This document shows positions 1 through 9,222 of a stretch of 64,000 bases of DNA, in pieces; position 1 is the first letter of the stretch; each line of letters starts with the position of its first letter. The translations under genes were made by a program, and so were the position numbers. Below the pieces are notes generated by a model that searched no databases, had not been told where the DNA came from, and worked only from the letters and a program-made list of their open reading frames with translations. This DNA comes from UBA11222 sp049323435 (lineage in GTDB: Bacteria; Pseudomonadota; Alphaproteobacteria; UBA11222): the NCBI GenBank assembly GCA_049323435.1, contig JBMOMX010000029.1:1-64000 (forward strand), read 5' to 3'.

Positions 1-233
<233 letters not shown>

Positions 234-448
234 TCTCGCATGGATTTTCCATGTGAACTTATGCACAGTGATCAAACCGGGATATCGGCATGCGGATCAA
301 CATCTGCATGTGATGTTCTGTGTACGGAAAATATATGATCTGTGTTTTACAGTGTGTGCACTGGTTCTTGAACAATGCCTGTTTTCGATGACGGCTGTGC
401 AGCCTGATGGCTTGCAGCATATATCGCGGAACAACCCCGCCTTTCGCC

Positions 449-567
449 GGCCTGGTGGTCCTAGCGAGGAGACATCACCCGATCCCATTTCGAACTCGGC
501 CGTTAAACTCCTCAGCGCCAATGGTACTAAGTCTCAAGGCTTGGGAGAGTAGGTCACTGCCGGGCCT
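449..567 (+). rRNA. rrf: 5S ribosomal RNA
   Basis: A 5S rRNA of about 118 nt. The 5' strand GCCTGGTGGTCCTAGCGAGG and the 3' strand ending CACTGCCGGGCCTGC can close the terminal helix, and the inner signature CCCATTTCGAACTCGG is intact. It lies about 215 nt after the 23S end, as expected for an rRNA operon. The 234-448 spacer shows no tRNA or gene. End coordinates are good to a few bases. Confidence 0.95.
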
Positions 568-635
568 GCGAAGGGCGGGATGTTCCGATGACACAGAAAG
601 CAGCAATTAACCCACTGACATGATGATGCCGCAGC

Positions 636-660
636 CCCCCGTCTTTTTGGCGGGGGTTTG
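636..660 (+). terminator. Hairpin after 5S rRNA
   Basis: CCCCCG (636-641) pairs with CGGGGG (651-656) around a T-rich loop and is followed by a short T run. It sits between 5S and tRNA-fMet and could be a terminator or a processing site, since the tRNA is normally co-transcribed with the rRNA. Confidence 0.5.
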
Positions 661-762
661 GCATTTGCAGCATTATGCAAATAGTTTGACGCGGGGTTAC
701 CCAGCCCGCCAAGCGGCGCGACGGCAAAACTGCTACCGGGCCGTGCCCGGACTTGAAATTAT

Positions 763-839
763 CGCGGGGTGGAGCAGCCCGGTAGCTCGCCAGGCTCATA
801 ACCTGGAGGTCGTTGGTTCAAATCCAACCCCCGCAACCA
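763..839 (+). tRNA. tRNA-fMet (CAT), initiator
   Basis: A 77-nt cloverleaf begins CGCGGGGTGGAGCAGCC. The anticodon CAT is at 797-799, the T arm is GGTTCAAATCC, and CCA is encoded at the 3' end. The unpaired first base (C opposite A) and the GGG/CCC pairs in the anticodon stem mark it as the initiator. Its place after 5S matches the usual alphaproteobacterial rRNA operon order. Confidence 0.96.
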
Positions 840-846
840 GTTATAG

Positions 847-885
847 CGCCGCCAACGCATTGCGTTGACGGCGTTTTGTTTTTTT
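847..885 (+). terminator. Rho-independent terminator of the rRNA operon
   Basis: CGCCGCCAACGCA (847-859) is almost perfectly complementary to TGCGTTGACGGCG (860-872), and a T-rich tract follows. It lies 8 nt after tRNA-fMet and is the likely end of the rRNA-tRNA transcript. Confidence 0.85.
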
Positions 886-935
886 TGGGTTTCTGACCTG
901 CACCTTAAAATTACCGCATATTCGAACAGGGGCCG

Positions 936-2150
936 TTAACTTGTAGCGGCTGAAAAAGCCTTGCGCAGATGCGCCTGGCAGGCTTGCGGGCTGAACTGGC
1001 TGGCGACTGCTTTCGCCTGATGGCCGAGGCGCAGCCGCAGATCAGGGTCGGCGCGCAATTGGCGCAGCCAATGCGCAGCTTCCGCAATATCCGGTTCCGC
1101 CCAGTTTTGATCCGGGTAATGATAATTGCCCTGCGGATCACAGGCCGGAACCAGACGGTAAGAAACCGGGCAGGCATTTTGCGCAGTCAAAAAAGCCGCC
1201 GTCGCCGACCAGTTGGTGGCGATGACAGGCTTACCCATCAGCATTGCCTCGGCAGCCAGCAGGCCAAACCCTTCCGCGCGATGTAACGACAAAACCGTAT
1301 CGGCCGCCGCCAGCATGGAAAACACTTGGCTGCGTGTCATGGTCTGCGTTACGATTTTTATGTTTCTGGAATTTGCCGTGGCGGCGCGCAGGCGCCGCGC
1401 GCCTTCGGGCCAGGCGTCCTGGTTCTGCATTTTGATGATCAGGCAGGCTTTTGGATCATCGCCAAAGGCACGGCGAAAGGCTGCTACCGCCGCCAGCGGA
1501 TTTTTCCGCTCAAACCCCGACGCCATATTAAACTGCGTAACCGCAAGAAAACCGTTATCGGCCATCGCCCGCCACGGCGTTGCATCAATGCCATCGGGTA
1601 ACGGTATCGCATGGGGCATGACGCGCACCATACCCTGAAAATTCTGCTGCACGGCGTTGGCGATAAACTGGCTTGGAGCCCACACTTCATGCACATGCGC
1701 GCATCCGATAGCCCAGTCAGATGGCAGCCTTGGCAATTCCCAATGCCAGACACCGATAATATGCTTGCCCTCGGTCAATGCCGGTCCAAGACAGCGCAGC
1801 GCATAAGGCACAAACGGCCCGCTAACATGCAGGATCAATGTTCCCGGGCCCGCAATCGCGGGTGGAAAGGGTGAAGGCGCCAGTTCCATACTGCCCAGCA
1901 GCGTATGGCTCAGATCCGCAACATTGCATGCAATCCCCGCATCATGCAGGGCGGCAAGATTCAGCCGCGCGGATTCGCCCAATCCGCTTGCCGACTGGAA
2001 TACGCCCGCCACCGTGACCGGCGGGCGCGCCGCACCAGGATCGGCCAGGGGCCGAAGACCAAAACTGCTGGCCCGCACAAACAGCCAGCGGCGCGGGCGG
2101 CGCGGCAGTAATTGCCAGATTTTGCGAATAAAATAGTTTATATCAGTCAT
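936..2150 (-). CDS. GT4-type glycosyltransferase
   Basis: A 404-aa protein with the fold signature of family 4 retaining glycosyltransferases. The EGFGLLAAE segment (residues 293-301) gives the E-x7-E nucleotide-sugar motif, followed by GKPVIATNWS, and a glycine-rich SASGLGESAR stretch at 53-62 fits the acceptor-side domain. No signal peptide or clear membrane segment is visible, so it probably works at the cytoplasmic face of the membrane on a surface polysaccharide or lipid-linked glycan. It stands alone, divergent from mobB with 77 nt between them, so the donor and acceptor cannot be told. Confidence 0.85.
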   Translation of the reverse strand: MTDINYFIRKIWQLLPRRPRRWLFVRASSFGLRPLADPGAARPPVTVAGVFQSASGLGESARLNLAALHDAGIACNVADLSHTLLGSMELAPSPFPPAIAGPGTLILHVSGPFVPYALRCLGPALTEGKHIIGVWHWELPRLPSDWAIGCAHVHEVWAPSQFIANAVQQNFQGMVRVMPHAIPLPDGIDATPWRAMADNGFLAVTQFNMASGFERKNPLAAVAAFRRAFGDDPKACLIIKMQNQDAWPEGARRLRAATANSRNIKIVTQTMTRSQVFSMLAAADTVLSLHRAEGFGLLAAEAMLMGKPVIATNWSATAAFLTAQNACPVSYRLVPACDPQGNYHYPDQNWAEPDIAEAAHWLRQLRADPDLRLRLGHQAKAVASQFSPQACQAHLRKAFSAATS

Positions 2151-2227
2151 ATTCCGCCGCTAAAACCGTAACCCGTATAATGTGCATATGAAACAGTCAG
2201 AAACACAGTAGCCGGATTATACGCGCA

Positions 2228-2713
2228 ATGAAGATATTTGGAATTGTTGGCTGGAAGAATAGCGGCAAGACGACGCTGGTGGCGGCGCTGGTGCGGGAAT
2301 TCAGCGCGCGGGGCCTGTCTGTTTCGACGGTGAAGCACGCCCATCACGCTTTTGATCTGGACCGGCCGGGCAAGGATTCTTATTTGCATCGCGATGCGGG
2401 CGCGCGCGAAGTGCTGATCGCCTCGCATGACCGCTGGGCTCTGCTGCATGAATTGCGCGGCGCGGCGGAACCGCCGCTGTCTGAATTGCTGCGCCATATG
2501 TCGCCGGTTGATCTGGTGCTGGTGGAAGGCTTCAAGCATGGCGGGCACCCCAAACTGGAAGTGCGCCGCCGGGATTCCGCTGGCGGCCCGCTGTCGGAAA
2601 GCGATCCGCATATTGTGGCGATCGCCACGGACGATGCGATAAGTGCGGAACAACAACCGGTTTTTGCGCTGGATGATATTACGGGGATTGCGGATTTTAT
2701 TCTCCAGGCATGA
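2228..2713 (+). CDS. mobB: Molybdopterin-guanine dinucleotide biosynthesis adapter MobB
   Basis: A 161-aa P-loop protein matching MobB in length. The Walker A motif GWKNSGKTT is at residues 8-16, followed by the family's STVKHAHHAFDLDRPGKDS and a DLVLVEGFKHG stretch. MobB binds GTP and assists MobA in attaching GMP to molybdopterin to form the bis-MGD cofactor of DMSO-reductase-type enzymes. No mobA, moe or molybdoenzyme gene is close, so it is transcribed apart from its usual partners. The ribosome binding site is weak; the ATG is kept because the P loop begins directly after it. Confidence 0.9.
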   Translation: MKIFGIVGWKNSGKTTLVAALVREFSARGLSVSTVKHAHHAFDLDRPGKDSYLHRDAGAREVLIASHDRWALLHELRGAAEPPLSELLRHMSPVDLVLVEGFKHGGHPKLEVRRRDSAGGPLSESDPHIVAIATDDAISAEQQPVFALDDITGIADFILQA

Positions 2714-2998
2714 GATGGCGCAGCGGCTGGCGGTGCAGATGCATGGTGTGGATCACGCCCGGGCACCCCGGCGGGGCATGGAATATGACCCGGCGTCCCG
2801 CAGCTCAGCGGAACTATAATAATATTACGGTAAGTTTCAGTTCATTTTTATGAGGAATTCATTATGCAACTGTCACCCTTAGGCAACAAAGCCTTACAAT
2901 ATCTTTGAAATTCCTGGTCTGCTCCCGCTCCAACTTGACTTGTTAAGCAGCTGAACCTTAGTGTCTGCGCAGGAATTTCGGATTAACACTGGGAGATT

Positions 2999-3787
2999 AT
3001 GAATATGGCTCGTTTATCTATCGCGCTGCCCGCCTTGGCTGGTCTTGCACTTAGCGTCAGCAGCATGGCCCTGGCGCAGGACGCTTCCGGGGGTTCATGG
3101 GCAGGGGCTTATGGCGGCCTGCATATTGGCTATGGCGCATCCTCTGACGATGATGTGGACACCACCGGCCAGGCCGCAGTCAATGTGACCAATGTTACGG
3201 GCGGCGCACGTCCTGCCAAAGTGTCGCTCGATTCGGACGGTTTCGTGGGCGGCGTGGCGCTGGGTTATAACTGGCAGTCAGGAACTTTGGTCTATGGTCT
3301 CGAAGCAGATCTGGACTATACCGATCTGGAAGAAACCCGCACGGTGAATACCGCAACCCTGCCGACCGCTGCGGTGGCGGGACGTCTCAACAACACTTTC
3401 ACGCAAAGCCTGGATTATCTTGGCACGCTGCGGGCCCGTGTGGGTTACGCCTTTAACGGCGGCGCGACACTGGGCTATGTGACCGGTGGTCTGGCCTATG
3501 GCAATGTTGACAATAGCGTGGATATGCGCGGCGTCACCAACCTGCCGCAGTTCGCGGGCTCGGATGACAATACGGAATATGGTTTTGCGCTCGGCGGCGG
3601 CTTTGAGCATGCCGTGCAGGGCCCCTGGCGTCTGACGGCCAGCTACCTGTATTATGATCTGGGTAGCGAAACCACCAATGTCGCCGTTATCCCGACGGCT
3701 GTTCCGCTTGGCGGCGGCACCGGCTACAATTCGGAATTTGACACCAGCGGCCATCTGATGCGCGTAGGTTTTGGCTACAAATTCTAA
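2999..3787 (+). CDS. Outer-membrane beta-barrel protein (Omp25/RopB-like)
   Basis: A 262-aa protein with a clear signal peptide: hydrophobic core in residues 5-24 and likely cleavage after ALA at 26. The mature part is rich in alternating aromatic and glycine residues (GAYGGLHIGYG, GFVGGVALGYNWQ, YGLEADLDYTDL) and ends in GFGYKF, with the terminal Phe used for barrel insertion. This is the small 8-strand barrel family of alphaproteobacterial porin-like proteins. GGGAG precedes the start; a second ATG two codons later is also possible. The leader (about 2820-2998) is long, with TATAAT at 2815-2820 and a mini open frame at 2864-2908. Confidence 0.85.
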   Translation: MNMARLSIALPALAGLALSVSSMALAQDASGGSWAGAYGGLHIGYGASSDDDVDTTGQAAVNVTNVTGGARPAKVSLDSDGFVGGVALGYNWQSGTLVYGLEADLDYTDLEETRTVNTATLPTAAVAGRLNNTFTQSLDYLGTLRARVGYAFNGGATLGYVTGGLAYGNVDNSVDMRGVTNLPQFAGSDDNTEYGFALGGGFEHAVQGPWRLTASYLYYDLGSETTNVAVIPTAVPLGGGTGYNSEFDTSGHLMRVGFGYKF

Positions 3788-3811
3788 TCGGTATCACAAA
3801 TTGTCAAAAAG

Positions 3812-3836
3812 CCCCCCGGCTGTAATGCCGGGGGTC
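3812..3836 (+). terminator. Terminator of the barrel gene (first hairpin)
   Basis: CCCCCGGC (3813-3820) pairs with GCCGGGGG (3827-3834) over a six-base loop. AAAAA lies on the left side, so it may also stop minus-strand transcripts; the T run to the right is poor. Confidence 0.65.
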
Positions 3837-3892
3837 TGGTGACGGGCGGCGGGGTTTTAATTTCCTGCCCAACCCCATCACCCGGGAAATAT

Positions 3893-3928
3893 AAAAGCCG
3901 CTGCCCCTTAACGGGCGGCGGCTTTTTC
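3893..3928. terminator. Bidirectional terminator between convergent genes
   Basis: AAAAGCCGCTGCCC (3893-3906) pairs with GGGCGGCGGCTTTTT (3913-3927) with a TAAC-type loop. A runs and T runs on the two sides make it usable for the barrel gene (plus) and for bdhA (minus). The right arm resembles ACGGGCGGCGGGGTTTT at 3841-3857, suggesting a duplicated terminator arm. Confidence 0.75.
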
Positions 3929-4003
3929 GTGCGTTGGACCTACCAGAATCTTGCAATCTGGCAGGATCTGCTTGTGGCGGGGGCGGCTTCTGTCTGGATC
4001 GGC

Positions 4004-4789
4004 CTACCGTGCCGTCCAGCCGCCATCGAGGGGCAGGGATGCGCCGGTGATCGAGGCGCCCATATCCGAGCAGAGAAATACCGTCAGCGCGGCCACCTCC
4101 TCGACGGTTGCGAATTTTTTGTTGGGTTGCGGGGCCAGCATGACTTTCTCTATGACGTCCTTTTCGGACATGCCATGCGCGCGCGCCTGATCCGGGATCT
4201 GCTTTTCCACCAGCGGCGTCCACACATAGCCGGGACAGATTGCGTTGGCGGTCACACCATGTTCGGCGCATTCCAGTGCGGTGACCTTGGTCAGGCCAAG
4301 CAAGCCATGCTTGGCGGCCACATAGGCGGATTTAAAGGGCGACGCGACCAGCCCATGCGCGGAAGCGATATTGACGATGCGGCCCCAGCCCCGGTCCATC
4401 ATGGGCGCGAGGACCGCACGGGTAGTGTGAAACGCGGAACTCAGATTAATGGCGATAAGCTGATCCCATTTTTCCGGCGGAAATCCGCTGATCGGCGATA
4501 CATGCTGAACGCCTGCATTATTGATCAGAATATCGATGGGCCCAAGTTCCGCCACGGCGCTGGCCATCATGGCCGCAATTGACTGGGGATCGGCCATGTC
4601 GGCGGACAGCGCCGCACACTTCACCCCGTGCGCCTTACTGATTTCATCCGTTAACGGAGTTATTTCCTGTTTTGCGCGGCTGCCATTGACGCCAACTGCG
4701 CAGCCCTGCGCCGCCAGCGCCCTGGCGATGGCCAGCCCGATACCGCTTGTCGCGCCGGTAACCAGCGCCACCTTGTTTTGCAGCACCAT
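4004..4789 (-). CDS. bdhA: D-3-hydroxybutyrate dehydrogenase (SDR family)
   Basis: A 261-aa short-chain dehydrogenase that interconverts 3-hydroxybutyrate and acetoacetate with NAD. Visible are TGATSGIG (11-18), NNAG (90-93) and the catalytic S143, Y156 and K160. The stretches GVQHVSPI, INLSSAFHTTRAV, SAHGLVASP and ICPGYVWTPLVEKQIPDQA are characteristic of BdhA rather than SDRs at large. The ATG lies 2 nt past the stop of the acyl-CoA ligase gene, so the two are translationally coupled in one operon. The likely role is feeding ketone bodies or polyhydroxybutyrate breakdown products into acetyl-CoA metabolism. Confidence 0.93.
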   Translation of the reverse strand: MVLQNKVALVTGATSGIGLAIARALAAQGCAVGVNGSRAKQEITPLTDEISKAHGVKCAALSADMADPQSIAAMMASAVAELGPIDILINNAGVQHVSPISGFPPEKWDQLIAINLSSAFHTTRAVLAPMMDRGWGRIVNIASAHGLVASPFKSAYVAAKHGLLGLTKVTALECAEHGVTANAICPGYVWTPLVEKQIPDQARAHGMSEKDVIEKVMLAPQPNKKFATVEEVAALTVFLCSDMGASITGASLPLDGGWTAR

Positions 4790-4791
4790 GC

Positions 4792-6363
4792 CTATTGCGC
4801 CGCCTTGCCCGATCCGGCTCTGGCGGCTTCTTCTTCTGCTTCGCGGCGTAATTCGCGTTTCAGGGTTTTGCCGCTGGCGTTGCGCGGGATTACATCGATG
4901 AAGCGGACACTGGCGGGCTGCTTGAATTTGGCCAGCCTAGTGCTGCAATGTTTCAGAATGTCCGCTTCGGTGATGTTGGAACCGGGCGCGCGCACCACGC
5001 AGGCCTGTCCCGTTTCGCCCCATTTTTCATGCGGCACGCCGATCACGCCGACATCGGCCACGCCCTTGATCTGGAAAATCACGGCTTCCACTTCGGCCGG
5101 ATAGACATTCTCGCCGCCGGAAATATACATGTCCTTCCAGCGGTCCACGATAAAGACATAACCGTCCTTGTCGTAATGCGCGGCGTCGCCGGTTTTGAAC
5201 CAGCCGTCATGGAAAGAGGACGCCGTGGCGTCCGGCCGGTTCCAGTAGCCGGGCGTCACCATCGGCCCCCGGCACCAGATCTCGCCCACGACATTGGGTT
5301 CGGTGATGTCGTTATTGTTTTCATCGACGATGCGCATTTCGAGATGCAGGCCCGGCAACCCGGCAGAGCCGACCTTCTCCTTGGTCATATGGCTGTCCAG
5401 CACAGTGATGATCGGGCTGGTTTCGGTCAAGCCATAAACCTGTTGCAGCGCCAGGCCCTTCGCGGCCCAGGTTTCGAGTAATGTTTTCGCCGCAGGCGCG
5501 GCGCCAATACCCGATGAGATGATGCCGGAGAAATCCGCATCGGCAAATTCTTCATGCTGGCTCATGAACAGATACATGGATGGCACGCCAAGGAAGTGCG
5601 TAAAACCATGGCCGCTGTCTTTCTTCAGCAGGCGCAGAATTTTTCCGGGATCAAATTCCCGCGCCACAGCCACCGTGCCGCCGGCATGAAAAACCACATT
5701 GGCGACACAGTTCAATCCGCCGGTATGAAACAGCGGCATAACCGCAAGATGTTTGCTGTCCATGCCAACACGGGCCGGCGGCCCCAGATTAACGGTGTTC
5801 CAGAAGGTCATGCCATGGGTGATCATCGCACCCTTGGGCAGGCCGGTGGTGCCGGACGTGTACATGATCGTCGAAACATCGTCATGCGTCAGATCGCTGG
5901 CCCGCGCCGTCAGCTTGCCTGCATTGGCCAGGACGGACTCATATTCACTGGGGCTGCCGTCGAATTTATTTTCAATCAGATGCGGAATTTTGCACAATTT
6001 CTGCAAGGTCGCGCCGGTTTCGGCAAAGTCCGGACCCGGAATAAGCACTTTTGGCGCAGCGTCGCCGACGATGAATTCCAGCTCGCTGACCGTCAGCCGC
6101 CAGTTCAGCGGCACCCAGATCAACCCCGCCTTGGCGCAGGCGAATTGCATTTCGAACATGTCCGAGCTGTTTTGCGCCAGCACGGCCACCCGGTCGCCTT
6201 TGACCAGCCCAAGATTGCCGGTCAGATGCGCTGCCAGCCGCTCGCACCGGTCATTGAATTGGCTGTAGGTAAATTCGCGCTTCGAGTGCAGATCAATCAA
6301 AGCGATTTTATCGCCCAGGCGTTTGGTGTGATACATCAGCCAGTCGTAAGCCCGAATTGACAT
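4792..6363 (-). CDS. Acyl-CoA synthetase (AMP-forming, FadD-like)
   Basis: A 523-aa adenylate-forming enzyme. It has the P-loop-like motif TIMYTSGTTGLPKGA (around 165-179), YGLTETSP, the FHDGWFKTGDAAHYDKDGY hinge region and a C-terminal GKTLKRELR with the catalytic lysine. It should activate a carboxylic acid to its CoA ester through an acyl-AMP. The substrate (medium or long-chain fatty acid, or an aromatic acid) cannot be read from sequence. GGAGG stands 6 nt before the ATG. Linkage to bdhA points to acid or ketone-body catabolism. Confidence 0.88.
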   Translation of the reverse strand: MSIRAYDWLMYHTKRLGDKIALIDLHSKREFTYSQFNDRCERLAAHLTGNLGLVKGDRVAVLAQNSSDMFEMQFACAKAGLIWVPLNWRLTVSELEFIVGDAAPKVLIPGPDFAETGATLQKLCKIPHLIENKFDGSPSEYESVLANAGKLTARASDLTHDDVSTIMYTSGTTGLPKGAMITHGMTFWNTVNLGPPARVGMDSKHLAVMPLFHTGGLNCVANVVFHAGGTVAVAREFDPGKILRLLKKDSGHGFTHFLGVPSMYLFMSQHEEFADADFSGIISSGIGAAPAAKTLLETWAAKGLALQQVYGLTETSPIITVLDSHMTKEKVGSAGLPGLHLEMRIVDENNNDITEPNVVGEIWCRGPMVTPGYWNRPDATASSFHDGWFKTGDAAHYDKDGYVFIVDRWKDMYISGGENVYPAEVEAVIFQIKGVADVGVIGVPHEKWGETGQACVVRAPGSNITEADILKHCSTRLAKFKQPASVRFIDVIPRNASGKTLKRELRREAEEEAARAGSGKAAQ

Positions 6364-6442
6364 TTGTTGCCTCCCTGTGCGCTTTTAATTTTGCCGGAGT
6401 AAAGCAAATTCAGGGCTGTTTCTCAAGCAGAGTATCGCCGTG

Positions 6443-8113
6443 TCACGGTGTATCCGTCTTGCCGGTAATTGCCCTGCTGAGCAATATGACAGGAAGAATG
6501 CCCGCAGCGACAATGCTCAGGCCTGCCAGCGCGCTGTCTTCCAGACGCCCCAGTGACGCAAAAGTATAGACATGTGTCGCCAGAGTATCGAAATTGAATG
6601 GCCGCAGTATAAGGGTCGCCGGCAGCTCCTTCATACAATCCACAAACACCAGCAGCACGGCGGTCAGTATAGGACCGCGCAGCAGCGGCAGATGCACCCG
6701 CCATAATACGCCGCCCGGCCCTTGGCCCAGACTGCGCGCGGCCATGTCCATGGCGGGCGTAATACGTGTCAAACCGGATTCCAGCGCGCCGAAAGACAGC
6801 GCCAGAAACCGCACCACATAGGCAAACAGCAAGGCGCCCACTGTACCGCTCAACAGCAGGCCGGTGGAAATACCAAAATAGGACCGCATGACGCCATCCA
6901 GCGCATTATCGAAATTGCCAAATGGAATCATCACGCCAAGCGCCAGTACTGCGCCCGGAATGACATATCCGACCGAGGCGATGCGGGTCAGAATTTTCTG
7001 CCCCCGCCCCGCGCCCAGGCGTCCGCCATAGGCGAGGAACATGCCAACGCAAACTGCAAGAATCGCAGCCATCGCGGCCAGAAAAAAACTGTTCAGCGCA
7101 TATTCAAAAAATGCGGCGTTCAGCGATAGCGTCAGCCGCGATAACGCCATCTGCACCAATATGCCGGCTGGAATCAGAAATCCAAAAATCAGCGGCAGCA
7201 TGCATGCCATGATGGCCGCGCCCTGCTTGAAGGATGTCAGCACATATTGCGGGCTTGCGCGCACCGGTCCTGACGTGCTGTGAAAGCGCCGGTCGCGCCG
7301 CGCCAGCCGCTCCAAACTAATCAGCAATAGCACAAAGCCCAGCAATGCCAGCGCGATCTGCGCGGCCCCGCCGGCATTTCCCATGCCCATCCAGATATCA
7401 TAAACGCCTGCAGTAAGGGTGCGGACGGCAAAATAATCCACAGTGCCAAAATCCCCCAATGCTTCCATCAGGGCCAGAATCACGCCCACCACAATGGCTG
7501 GGCGCGCCAGCGGCAGGGCCACACGGAAAAACACCGCCCACGGACCCAGGCCGAGGGTGCGGCTGACTTCCAGCACGCGCGCGGATTGCTGCAGAAATGC
7601 CGCGCGCGCGCTCAGATACACATAGGGGTAAAGCGTCAGCGACAGCACAAAAATCGCGCCATAGAGCGAACGGATTTCCGGAAACCAGTAATCGGATGGC
7701 CGCGTCCACCCCATCAGCGCGCGCAGGCCCGTCTGCACCGGCCCGGCAAATTCAAAAAAATCCACATAGGTATAAGCCGTCAGATAGGCCGGCATGGCGA
7801 TGGGCGCCAGCAGCGCCCATTCGAACAGGCGGCGGGTACGGAAACGGCACAGGCTGACCAGCCATGCCGTGCCCACGCCGAGCGCCGCCGTGCCCAGTCC
7901 AACGCCCGCCAGCAGCAGAATTGTGGTTTGCAGCATATGCGGCAGCGCCGTACTGGCCAGATGCGGCCACATATTGCGTTCGGGATAGAAGGCCAGCCAG
8001 GTGATAGAAAATACCGGAAGCGTGACCAGCGCCGCCACAAACAGCGCCCCGCCCCGCCAGGCATCAAAACGCGGCCGCAACGCCCGTGGCGCTTCCAGCG
8101 TAAAGTCCGTCAT
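6443..8113 (-). CDS. Iron(III) ABC transporter permease (FbpB/AfuB type)
   Basis: A 556-aa polytopic membrane protein made of two tandem binding-protein-dependent permease domains. Each half carries the EAA-type cytoplasmic loop (near EVSRTLGLGPWAVFFRVALPLARPA in the first and ARSLGQGPGGVLWRVHLPLLRGP in the second). About twelve hydrophobic segments fit the fused FbpB architecture. I chose the ATG at 8113, 7 nt after the binding-protein stop, over an in-frame upstream codon at 8179 that would overlap it and add an unconserved leader. The ATPase subunit is not encoded next to it. Confidence 0.87.
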   Translation of the reverse strand: MTDFTLEAPRALRPRFDAWRGGALFVAALVTLPVFSITWLAFYPERNMWPHLASTALPHMLQTTILLLAGVGLGTAALGVGTAWLVSLCRFRTRRLFEWALLAPIAMPAYLTAYTYVDFFEFAGPVQTGLRALMGWTRPSDYWFPEIRSLYGAIFVLSLTLYPYVYLSARAAFLQQSARVLEVSRTLGLGPWAVFFRVALPLARPAIVVGVILALMEALGDFGTVDYFAVRTLTAGVYDIWMGMGNAGGAAQIALALLGFVLLLISLERLARRDRRFHSTSGPVRASPQYVLTSFKQGAAIMACMLPLIFGFLIPAGILVQMALSRLTLSLNAAFFEYALNSFFLAAMAAILAVCVGMFLAYGGRLGAGRGQKILTRIASVGYVIPGAVLALGVMIPFGNFDNALDGVMRSYFGISTGLLLSGTVGALLFAYVVRFLALSFGALESGLTRITPAMDMAARSLGQGPGGVLWRVHLPLLRGPILTAVLLVFVDCMKELPATLILRPFNFDTLATHVYTFASLGRLEDSALAGLSIVAAGILPVILLSRAITGKTDTP

Positions 8114-8120
8114 GGCGGTT

Positions 8121-9185
8121 TCACTGATCGAATCCGGTCTCGTAGACGATTTCAAGCGCGCGCACCCTGTGGCGCGCAATCTCCGCCAGCGGCAGGGAAT
8201 CCGCCTTGAATTTGCCCCATCCCTGCATCAGCGCCGACCAGGGCACATCCGGCCTGACGGGATATTCATTATTGATTTCCGCATAAAGCTGCTGTGCTTC
8301 CTTGCTGGACAGGAATTCCATCAGCTTCAGTGCTGCTTCACGGTTGGGCGCATGTTTGGCCATGGCCATGCCGGAAATATTGATATGTGTGCCGCTGTCA
8401 TTCTGGTTTGGGAAAAGGATATTGACGGCTTCCGCAGCCGCGCGTTGCGCCGGATCGGCCAGCATCACGGCAAGATAATAGCTGTTACCCAGGGCGATAT
8501 CGCATTCTCCCTGCGCCACCGCCCGGATCTGGGCGCGGTCATCGCCCTGGGGTTTGCGGGCCAGATTGGCGCGCAGCCCTTTCAGCCATTGCGTCGCTTT
8601 GGCCTCGCCATGATGGGCGATCTGCGCCGCAAGCAGGGCGACATTATAATCGCTGGCACCGCTGCGGCTACAGATGCGGCCTTTCCACTGCGGCTCGGCC
8701 AGTGCTTCATAGGTCGTGACCTCGGAAATTTTAACGCGCTCTTTGGATGCATATATCAGCCGGGCACGCTGGGTCAGGGCGGCCCAGTGATTATCCGGAT
8801 CGCGCAATGCCGCTGGAATCGCCGCTTTCAAAACCGGCGAATCAACCGGCTGGGTCACACCGGCCTTGACCACTTCATCGAGCCGGGCAATGTCGGACGC
8901 CAGAATGACATCGGCAGGACTATTGACGCCTTCCGCCTTGATGCGTTCGGCCAGGCCTTTTTCTGCGAACAGGGAATTGACTACAATGCCGGTGGCCGCC
9001 GTGAATTTATCAAACAAAGGCTGCATCAGGGCCGGTTGCCGGTAGGAATAGACATTGACCTCGTCCGCCAGCGCCCCATTGCCGGGCGCCATAGCCGCAA
9101 TCAGACCCGAAAAACACAAATAAAAACCTGGCTTCAACGCGCTGGCAATCACAGCCCTGGCCTCAGGCCATCCCGGCTTAATCAT
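8121..9185 (-). CDS. Iron(III) ABC transporter substrate-binding protein (FbpA/FutA type)
   Basis: A 354-aa periplasmic protein. It has a signal-peptide-like N terminus, cleavage probably after ALA near residue 40, and mature protein starting DEVNVYSYR. The paired tyrosines in GNSYYLAVM and the YNVALL segment match residues that bind ferric iron in FbpA-class proteins. CGGAG stands 5 nt before the chosen ATG at 9185; an upstream in-frame codon at 9236 would put a charged extension before the signal peptide. It is first in an operon with the permease. A candidate Fur site lies just upstream. Confidence 0.87.
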   Translation of the reverse strand: MIKPGWPEARAVIASALKPGFYLCFSGLIAAMAPGNGALADEVNVYSYRQPALMQPLFDKFTAATGIVVNSLFAEKGLAERIKAEGVNSPADVILASDIARLDEVVKAGVTQPVDSPVLKAAIPAALRDPDNHWAALTQRARLIYASKERVKISEVTTYEALAEPQWKGRICSRSGASDYNVALLAAQIAHHGEAKATQWLKGLRANLARKPQGDDRAQIRAVAQGECDIALGNSYYLAVMLADPAQRAAAEAVNILFPNQNDSGTHINISGMAMAKHAPNREAALKLMEFLSSKEAQQLYAEINNEYPVRPDVPWSALMQGWGKFKADSLPLAEIARHRVRALEIVYETGFDQ

Positions 9186-9200
9186 AATAGCTCCGTTATC

Positions 9201-9222
9201 TGCGAATGAGTTGCAATTGCGA
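9201..9222 (-). promoter_or_regulatory. Candidate Fur-type operator for the iron importer
   Basis: TGCGAATGAGTTGCA (9201-9215) overlaps a perfect GCAATTGC palindrome (9213-9220), 16 nt upstream of the binding-protein start. TGCGAAT / TTGCAA-type half-sites resemble iron-regulator boxes of some alphaproteobacteria. This is pattern similarity plus gene context only. Confidence 0.35.

Noticed and set aside
2147..2656. 169-codon minus-strand frame over mobB
   Set aside because: Shadow of the MobB gene, whose P loop and length are clear.
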